DNA of 8,057 bases from the NCBI GenBank assembly GCA_016297165.1, contig JAEDHF010000083.1, forward strand, positions 1 to 8,057, written 5' to 3'. The stretch is from Oscillospiraceae bacterium (GTDB lineage Bacteria; Bacillota; Clostridia; Oscillospirales; Ruminococcaceae). The position numbers and the translations under genes were made by a program. The notes below the pieces were generated by a model. It saw only the letters and a list, made by a program, of their open reading frames with translations. It did no database searches and had not been told where the DNA came from. Shown piece after piece: positions 1-4,109 of this stretch. Position 1 is the stretch's first letter. Each line of letters opens with the position of its first letter.

Positions 1-17
1 AATTTCTGAAAATATAG

Positions 18-23
18 TATAAT
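18..23 (+). promoter_or_regulatory. Possible -10 box upstream of the SGNH hydrolase gene
   Basis: A perfect TATAAT lies about 50 bases before the first start codon. A -35 box at normal spacing would fall just outside the window, so only half of the promoter can be judged. The region is AT-rich and such hexamers arise by chance, and the gene could instead be read from an upstream gene. Confidence 0.35.
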
Positions 24-73
24 GAATAATATCATGCGGAAAATCGATTTTTTGAAAGGAAACCTTATATAAT

Positions 74-937
74 ATGGGAAAAAAGAAAAGTAAGATAGAC
101 GGTCTTTCTCTTTCGATAGTAATTCTTAATGTGCTCATTGTGGGCGTTATTATAACCCTTTGCGTACTAATTTTCCTCTATATGACGGGAAAGCTTGAAA
201 ATACCGATGTTTCTAACCTGGGGCAGGATAAAACCCCCTCTCCCATCGTTACAACCGAGATAACAACAGGAACTACCGCTCCCGAGGTTACAACTACCGA
301 GCCCACGGAAGCCCCCGAAACAGAGGAAACCGAGGAATCTACTATAGAGGTAATCGAAGCGGTTGAGTCGGATTCATACGACGAAAGCTTCTTTAAGGAC
401 GACCTCTTTATCGGCGACTCTATTTCTACCGGTCTTGTGAACTACGGCTATCTTAAGGGCAGCAACGTTTTCGCCCAGATAGGACTTAACCCCGAAACCG
501 CCATAACCAAGGAATACGACGGCTATACCTCCGTTTCGAAGGCTGAGGAAATGAAGCCCAAGAGGATTTACATTATGTTAGGCTCAAACGGCCTCGCCTA
601 TATGGGCAATACTTATATGATACAGCAGATGAAGCTTCTTGTTGAAGCTCTTCGAGAGGCAACCCCCGAAAGCTATATCTATGTAATCTCCATTTCTCCC
701 GTAACTAAGGCTCACGAGTCGGAGGGACAGGAGACAATGGCTATGGTTAACGGATATAATAAGCTTCTGAAGGACTTTGCCGACGAGGAAGGGGTTGTCT
801 ATCTCGACCTTTGCAGCCAGCTTCAGGATAGCACAGGCTATTTCTCCGAGAAATACGCCGAGGTTGACGGCTTACATTTCTTAGGCTCCGCCTATAAGAA
901 AATGCTGAGCTTTATCCAGAGCTCGATAGAAAACTAA
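74..937 (+). CDS. Membrane-anchored SGNH/GDSL-type hydrolase
   Basis: A 287-residue protein. After a basic N-terminus (MGKKKSK) there is one membrane segment at about residues 12-36 with no signal-peptidase site, so it is probably an N-anchored protein with its catalytic domain outside the cell. Residues about 55-95 form a Thr/Glu/Pro-rich linker. The SGNH fold follows: FIGDS (catalytic Ser116), LGSNG at 169-173 for the oxyanion block, and DGLH at 265-268 with the Asp/His pair. Such proteins usually cleave or transfer ester-linked acyl groups, often O-acetyl groups on polysaccharides; the substrate here cannot be read. Only 40 bases separate it from the lipoprotein gene, so the two are probably co-transcribed. 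From memory, SGNH and DUF4358-type genes in Clostridia often sit beside an MBOAT O-acyltransferase, which could lie just upstream of the window. A GAAAGGA motif precedes the ATG by 13 bases, rather long. Family is sure; biochemical role is inferred. Confidence 0.85.
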   Translation: MGKKKSKIDGLSLSIVILNVLIVGVIITLCVLIFLYMTGKLENTDVSNLGQDKTPSPIVTTEITTGTTAPEVTTTEPTEAPETEETEESTIEVIEAVESDSYDESFFKDDLFIGDSISTGLVNYGYLKGSNVFAQIGLNPETAITKEYDGYTSVSKAEEMKPKRIYIMLGSNGLAYMGNTYMIQQMKLLVEALREATPESYIYVISISPVTKAHESEGQETMAMVNGYNKLLKDFADEEGVVYLDLCSQLQDSTGYFSEKYAEVDGLHFLGSAYKKMLSFIQSSIEN

Positions 938-977
938 AATAAAACCGAAAACTGAAAAAAGAAAGGAACAAAGAAAG

Positions 978-1493
978 ATGAAAAGATTTATTGCAGGTTT
1001 AATTATCGCCGCTTCCGTATTAAGTGTGGCTTCCTGCGGCGGAAATACTGCTGCCGAAACAAAGAAGCAGGAAACCGAGGCCACCGAAGCAGCAGTTAAG
1101 AAGGAATTCAAGGCTTCCGAGGTTACTGCGGCTATCCTTGATGAAATTACTATTGCCTCCGCTTTTGAAAAGAGCGTTGATTCGTTTAATGATTTCTTTA
1201 CCGACCTTGATACCGAGTCTCTTACCGACAGCTCCTATTATATCTGTGCTTCCGGCGCTTTCCCCGACGAAATCGCGGTATTTAAGTTCAAGGACGCAGA
1301 GGCGGCAAAGGCTGCTGAGCCTACTGTAAAGGAACGTCTCGAAAGCCAGAAGGCAACCTACGAAACCTATACTCCCGACGAGTTCTATAAGCTTGAGGGT
1401 GCAGTATTAGAGGTTAAGGACGAATATCTTTATTATCTCGTAACCTCCGATAACGACAGAGCAAAGGAAATTGTAAAGAGCTTTATCGGCTGA
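978..1493 (+). CDS. DUF4358-type lipoprotein
   Basis: A 171-residue secreted lipoprotein. The N-terminus is a classic lipoprotein signal: MKRF, a hydrophobic stretch, then the lipobox VAS-C with the lipidated Cys20 followed by Gly-Gly. A short Lys/Glu/Ala-rich tether (about 22-45) leads into a single domain. That domain has the pattern I associate with DUF4358: an initial ILDEI helix, a central Y-ICASGAFPDEIAVFKF strand region, then a helix ending near ERLESQKATYETYTPDEFYKLE and a final strand LYYLVTSDNDRAKEIV. No catalytic residues stand out, and the family has no established function that I know of. It sits between a SGNH hydrolase and a small membrane protein with short gaps, so it is likely an envelope accessory protein of the same process. 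A GAAAGGAA-type ribosome binding site precedes the ATG. Confidence 0.85.
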   Translation: MKRFIAGLIIAASVLSVASCGGNTAAETKKQETEATEAAVKKEFKASEVTAAILDEITIASAFEKSVDSFNDFFTDLDTESLTDSSYYICASGAFPDEIAVFKFKDAEAAKAAEPTVKERLESQKATYETYTPDEFYKLEGAVLEVKDEYLYYLVTSDNDRAKEIVKSFIG

Positions 1494-1526
1494 AAAAGTA
1501 AAGTATAACAGGAAAGGAGAATCTGA

Positions 1527-1871
1527 ATGCCCGGCGAATGTTTAGTTACCTCTCTTATTATTCTTGCCCTTAGTATTGCCTGCTTTCGTGCAAAGAGAAA
1601 GAACTGGGGCTATGCTGTGCTGCCCTTAGGGCTTGTGCCCTTAGTTGTAGGAATGGGTATGTATGCTGTGGATATGTTCTTTTCCGACAGCTTCGACAGG
1701 CTTATTCCGGGAATTCTTATTATCGTTTCTCTTGTAGCTTCCTGCACCTGGATAGGTATAGTAAGTACTATTCTTATTAAGACAAAAAAGCTAAGAATAC
1801 CCTATCTCGCGGTTTCGATAGCTTTTGACATTATTCTTTCTCTTATTCTGTTAAGCAGATACTACTGCTGA
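1527..1871 (+). CDS. Small four-helix membrane protein of unknown function
   Basis: A 114-residue protein that I do not recognise. Hydrophobic segments lie at about residues 3-20, 30-50, 60-84 and 92-110, giving four probable transmembrane helices. A basic loop (RAKRKNW, 21-27) and another (KTKKLR, 85-90) suggest both of these turns face the cytoplasm. There is a short polar loop (SDSFDR) between helices 2 and 3. A strong AAAGGAG site lies 7 bases before the ATG, which supports the start. The gene follows the lipoprotein gene after 33 bases and is the last gene before a strong terminator, so it is probably the third gene of the envelope operon. No motif points to transport, enzymatic or sensory activity. 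Confidence 0.75.
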   Translation: MPGECLVTSLIILALSIACFRAKRKNWGYAVLPLGLVPLVVGMGMYAVDMFFSDSFDRLIPGILIIVSLVASCTWIGIVSTILIKTKKLRIPYLAVSIAFDIILSLILLSRYYC

Positions 1872-1899
1872 AAAAAGATTACGACAAAATATAAAGTAT

Positions 1900-1923
1900 A
1901 ACGCCCTGCTGTGACAGGGCGTT
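1900..1923 (+). terminator. Intrinsic terminator of the envelope operon
   Basis: A perfect 9-bp GC-rich stem (AACGCCCTG pairing with CAGGGCGTT) with a 6-base loop is followed by TTTGTC. The upstream GACAAAA (1883-1889) also complements the trailing TTTTGTC (1922-1928), so the structure could also work in the reverse direction. It lies 29 bases after the stop codon of the four-helix protein. Confidence 0.9.
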
Positions 1924-1925
1924 TT

Positions 1926-1969
1926 GTCATATATGGCGGTTTAGCGGAAAAGAAGGTCATATAGGGCGG
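1926..1969. repeat. Two 14-bp direct repeats with a 30-bp period
   Basis: The sequences GTCATATATGGCGG (1926-1939) and GTCATATAGGGCGG (1956-1969) match at 13 of 14 positions and start exactly 30 bp apart, about three helical turns. They lie between the terminator and the promoter of the Noc-like gene, so they could be paired protein-binding sites on the same face of the helix. No matching known operator is recognised and two copies are few, so function is speculative. Confidence 0.45.
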
Positions 1970-2028
1970 CAAAATAAGGAAAAATGAGAGAATTTTTGTG
2001 TGGAAAAGTGTAATAGGACATGCTATCA

Positions 2029-2034
2029 TATAAT
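2029..2034 (+). promoter_or_regulatory. -10 box of the Noc-like gene promoter
   Basis: A perfect TATAAT lies about 50 bases before the coding start. No good -35 hexamer is found at 16-18 bp; the sequence there is AAGTGT. An alternative, TGC-TATCAT at 2021-2029, resembles an extended -10. The weak -35 suggests a low-level or activator-dependent promoter. Confidence 0.5.
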
Positions 2035-2061
2035 TGTGCTTATGAATAGTCATAAGCGCAA
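2034..2061. promoter_or_regulatory. Near-palindrome over the predicted transcription start, candidate operator
   Basis: Arms TTGTGCTTATGA (2034-2045) and TCATAAGCGCAA (2050-2061) are complementary at 11 of 12 positions around a 4-base centre. The palindrome begins at the end of the TATAAT box, so transcription would start near its middle (about 2041). An RNA starting there would lack the left arm. This favours a DNA operator for a dimeric regulator over an RNA hairpin. It does not resemble the parS or Noc-site consensus sequences as I remember them. Confidence 0.5.
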
Positions 2062-2085
2062 CAGGAATTAAGAAAGGAATGGTAG

Positions 2086-2955
2086 TTGAATATGTCACTT
2101 TTTCAGAAATCTATACAAAAGCCAACCATCGATAATAACAGCGACCGTCCTGCGGTAAATAAGGTGGTGGAGCTTCCGATTTGCTCGATAGTTCCGAATC
2201 CTGCCCAGCCGAGAGTAATTTTCGACGATTACGAGCTTTCCCGACTTGCCGTAAGCATTCAGCAAAACGGAATACTTCAGCCTATAACCGTAAGACGTCT
2301 CGACGACGGGCTTACATACGAGCTTGTATCGGGGGAGAGGAGACTAAGAGCCTGTAAGCTTCTGAATATGCATTATATCCCCGCTATCGTTATCGGCGTA
2401 ACAACCAAGGACAGCGCAGTACTCGCCGTTCTTGAAAATCTCCAGAGAGCCGATCTTAACTATATGGAGGAAGCCTACGCAATAAAGAACCTTATCGATT
2501 ATTACGGGCTTACCCAGGAGGAAACGGCGGCAAGACTGGGTATTGCCCAGTCAACAATCGCCAATAAGCTAAGACTCCTTAAGCTTTCTGACGATGAAAA
2601 GGGAATGGTAATCCGCTATAAGCTTAACGAACGGCAGGCGAGAGCCTTACTTCGTCTTGACAGCAGCAGGAGAAGCGACGCTATCGTTTATATCGGAGGA
2701 AATCAGCTTAATACCGCCCAGACGGACAGCTATATCGACGATCTCATTAACGAAAAGCCGAAGCCTACGGTAAAAAGGCGCTGGAGCTTCCGTGCAGTAA
2801 ACCTCTACATCAATACCTTTAATAAAACTATCGACGCTATGAAGGAGGCAGGAATAAACTGCGAGGCCATGAAGAATAAAACCGATGATTTTGTTGAATA
2901 CGTAGTAAAAATTCCCCTTCATCAGACTGTACAAAGCAACACTTCTACGACATGA
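2086..2955 (+). CDS. Noc/ParB-like CTP-dependent DNA-binding protein
   Basis: A 289-residue ParB-family protein. The ParB N-terminal domain carries PNPAQPR (37-43), the CTP-binding GERRLRA motif (83-89) and ENLQR (117-121). A helix-turn-helix (about 143-165) includes GIAQSTIANKLRLLKL, the form seen in Noc and its clostridial relatives rather than in Spo0J/ParB. The C-terminal part (about 232-278, with VNLYINTFNKTIDAMKEAGI) also matches clostridial Noc-like proteins. Noc proteins bind scattered chromosomal sites, spread as CTP clamps and attach DNA to the membrane to keep division away from the nucleoid. The short N-terminal MSLFQKSIQK could be a weak amphipathic membrane-targeting segment. 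No ParA and no rsmG are adjacent, unlike typical soj/spo0J or noc loci. Start: the TTG at 2086 is 7 bases after AGGA (2075-2078), whereas the ATG at 2092 is 13 bases away; either is possible. Its exact biological role (Noc or another ParB-like regulator) is inferred. Confidence 0.88.
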   Translation: MNMSLFQKSIQKPTIDNNSDRPAVNKVVELPICSIVPNPAQPRVIFDDYELSRLAVSIQQNGILQPITVRRLDDGLTYELVSGERRLRACKLLNMHYIPAIVIGVTTKDSAVLAVLENLQRADLNYMEEAYAIKNLIDYYGLTQEETAARLGIAQSTIANKLRLLKLSDDEKGMVIRYKLNERQARALLRLDSSRRSDAIVYIGGNQLNTAQTDSYIDDLINEKPKPTVKRRWSFRAVNLYINTFNKTIDAMKEAGINCEAMKNKTDDFVEYVVKIPLHQTVQSNTSTT

Positions 2956-2972
2956 TATACCTTCCGTAACGC

Positions 2973-3008
2973 AGAAATGCCCCTTGAAAAGAATCAAGGG
3001 GCATTTCT
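2973..3008. terminator. Terminator between convergent genes
   Basis: A perfect 15-bp stem (AGAAATGCCCCTTGA, 2973-2987, with TCAAGGGGCATTTCT, 2994-3008) encloses a 6-base loop. It lies 17 bases after the Noc-like gene and directly at the stop of the convergent minus-strand gene. The downstream tract on the plus strand is pyrimidine-rich (CCTATTTTCTCT) rather than a clean T-run. It probably serves both directions, more strongly the plus one. Confidence 0.85.
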
Positions 3009-3214
3009 CCTATTTTCTCTGTCTTGCGGCGGAGGAACGGACAAAACCGTCGCTATAGTAGGCGATAACGCTTTTCTCTCTCTTTTCGTCCAGGTCATAG
3101 CCCTTTATCGTTATTCCCGAAAGGTTCATAAGCTCTGCGCAGCTTACCTCGCTGAGCCTGCAGCGTATTGTATTTACGCCGCCGCATACCACGGTAAGCT
3201 CATTTTCGCTTATA

Positions 3215-3375
3215 GGTCGCCTCTAAAAACCTATGTCGTTTATATGTGCTGTGAATTTAGTTGTAAGATTGCCCAAAATTTTCGCAGTAATACTGACGTA
3301 TTTCAAGAAAATTTTGGGCAATATGACGGCTGAAGGCATAGTGCAGAGAAATGGCATAGGTTTTTAGAGGCGACC
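3215..3375. mobile_element. 161-bp MITE-like element with 21-bp terminal inverted repeats
   Basis: The left end (3215-3235, beginning GGTCGCCTCTAAAAACC) and right end (3355-3375) are perfect 21-bp inverted repeats. TATA directly flanks both ends (3211-3214 and 3376-3379) and is the likely 4-bp target duplication. TATA is its own reverse complement, so the boundary is ambiguous by sequence alone. Removing the element plus four bases restores the host gene's frame, whereas a 2-bp TA duplication would leave two extra bases and create a TAA stop; this argues for 4 bp. No open reading frame of transposase size fits, so it must be moved by a transposase encoded elsewhere. The parent IS family is not identified. 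Identical ends suggest a fairly recent insertion. Confidence 0.88.
3268..3322. repeat. Internal 16-bp inverted repeat of the element
   Basis: ATTGCCCAAAATTTTC (3268-3283) is exactly complementary to GAAAATTTTGGGCAAT (3307-3322). The 23-base centre contains a further small palindrome, CAGTA-A-TACTG (3285-3295). With the terminal repeats outside it, the element is a nested set of hairpins that could fold as one long imperfect stem in single-stranded DNA or RNA. Confidence 0.9.
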
Positions 3376-3547
3376 TATATTTATAGCCCCTTCGTTTCCG
3401 AGCTTATTTTCACGGAAGGTTTCGCTGTCCCTTTCCGTAACATACTTTACAGGGCATTTATCGAGGCTTCTCAGCGTCTTTATGTCCATACCCTTACTTT
3501 TCTTTTTCCCGAACAGCATATTTTACTCCTTTTCCATTGGTAATATT

Positions 3548-3576
3548 ATTGTATCATCATATATATGAATAGTCAA
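3548..3576 (-). promoter_or_regulatory. Promoter of the interrupted minus-strand gene
   Basis: On the minus strand TTGACT (3576-3571) is followed after 17 bases by TACAAT (3553-3548), each one base from the sigma-A consensus. Transcription would start near 3541, leaving a short leader with GGAG (3529-3526) before the ATG at 3519. The broken gene therefore still has an apparently working promoter. Confidence 0.75.
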
Positions 3577-3596
3577 GGTTTTGTGCATACCTACAC

Positions 3597-3625
3597 TTGA
3601 CAACGGGAGAGAATAAGAGTAAAAT
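3597..3625 (+). promoter_or_regulatory. Promoter of the HExGH / pseudokinase / pheA operon
   Basis: A perfect TTGACA (3597-3602), a 17-base spacer and TAAAAT (3620-3625) form a strong sigma-A-type promoter; transcription should start near 3632. The TTG of this -35 box happens to be in frame with the downstream gene and could be miscalled as its start. Its -35 box lies 20 bp from the -35 box of the divergent promoter, so one bound regulator could affect both. Confidence 0.75.
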
Positions 3626-3674
3626 TATATGGAATATAGAATACATCGTGAATAATATATATTGGTGGAATATG

Positions 3675-4106
3675 ATGCTTTTTATCTATATATTGTGGCA
3701 GTGTCTATGGGGCTTGCCGCAGATGTTAGTCGGCGGTATTCTTTTTCTTCTTAATATAAGCTGCGGTAAAAGCTTTCGGCAGGGAGCGGTTATAGTACGC
3801 TGGAAATCCGGGTACAGCGCTTCCCTCGGTATATTTCTCTTTATTTCCGATAACCTGACCGAAGAAGAATATGAAAGACTTTTTGTTCATGAATCGGGAC
3901 ACTCTGTACAATCTCTTATCTTCGGTCCCTTGTATCTGCCTTTTTTGGCACTTCCCTCCATGCTGTGGTGTATGCTTCCGCCCTTTAAGAAATACCGAAG
4001 TAAGCGCGATATTTCATATTACGATTTTTATACCGAGCGCCTCGCCGACAGGCTTGGCAACAGGTTTTCAGGCTATTTTTACAAGAACATACAGAAAAGG
4101 AAATGA
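3675..4106 (+). CDS. Small membrane protein with HExGH metallopeptidase-like motif
   Basis: A 143-residue protein from ATG 3675. It starts with a hydrophobic segment (about 2-28, with ILWQCLWGLPQMLVGGILF), then a short beta-like part, then EEYERLFVHESGHSVQSL. The HESGH at 72-76 fits the HExxH zinc-binding pattern. A second hydrophobic region follows (about 81-103, GPLYLPFLALPSMLW), then a conserved-looking YYDFYTERLADRLG (115-128) whose Glu121 or Asp125 could be the third zinc ligand. I have seen similar short HExGHxxQS proteins in Firmicutes and Bacteroidetes; no activity is established to my knowledge. Start choice: the frame is open upstream to TTG 3597, but that TTG is the -35 box and precedes the predicted transcript start. 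ATG 3675 has GGTGG (3664-3668) 6 bases upstream. ATG 3672 and GTG 3648 are alternatives. The stop lies 3 bases before the kinase-like gene, so the two are tightly coupled. Confidence 0.75.
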   Translation: MLFIYILWQCLWGLPQMLVGGILFLLNISCGKSFRQGAVIVRWKSGYSASLGIFLFISDNLTEEEYERLFVHESGHSVQSLIFGPLYLPFLALPSMLWCMLPPFKKYRSKRDISYYDFYTERLADRLGNRFSGYFYKNIQKRK

Positions 4107-4109
4107 CTT

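Larger units (their letters stand above)
3010..3519 (-). pseudogene. Small gene of unknown function broken by a MITE-like insertion
   Basis: Read on the minus strand, ATG at 3519-3517 opens a frame with MLFGKKKSKGMDIKTLRSLD. It has GGAG 6 bases upstream and a good promoter further upstream. After 48 codons (to 3376) the frame enters the inserted element, reads Gly-Arg-Leu and stops at 3366-3364, leaving a 51-residue product. The other half resumes at 3210 with SENELTVVCGGVNTIRC and ends at a TAG at 3012-3010. Deleting the element (3215-3375) plus one TATA duplication joins the halves in frame as GAINI-SENEL, giving 114 residues. The intact protein would be soluble, with a basic N-terminus (FGKKKSK), a CPVKYVTERD segment, a central beta-rich part (LTVVCGGVNTIRCRLSE, then ELMNLSGITIKGYDLD) and a basic C-terminus (SSAARQRK). 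I do not recognise the family. A weak resemblance to YabP/YqfC-like beta-rich proteins was considered but is not convincing. The downstream half could be translated from GTG 3192 only if a ribosome started there, and no good site is seen. Confidence 0.8.

Noticed and set aside
881..1111. Minus-strand 76-codon frame over the end of the SGNH gene
   Set aside because: It is antisense to two well-supported genes and has no promoter or ribosome binding site.
1024..1329. Plus-strand 101-codon frame inside the lipoprotein gene
   Set aside because: It is an out-of-frame shadow rich in Leu/Pro/Arg; the overlapping lipoprotein has a clear signal sequence and domain.
1862..2098. Minus-strand frame with a repeated PPYMT peptide
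   Set aside because: The peptide repeat is only the translation of the two DNA direct repeats; the frame covers a terminator, a promoter and an operator-like site.
2977..3333. Plus-strand open frame of 118 codons across the terminator and the element
   Set aside because: It starts inside the terminator stem, runs antisense to the broken gene and through the element, lacks a ribosome binding site and has no family-like composition.
3215..3375. IS630/mariner-type insertion with a 2-bp TA duplication
   Set aside because: A 2-bp duplication would leave two extra bases and a stop in the repaired gene, while a 4-bp duplication restores the frame exactly; it is disfavoured but cannot be ruled out without relatives.
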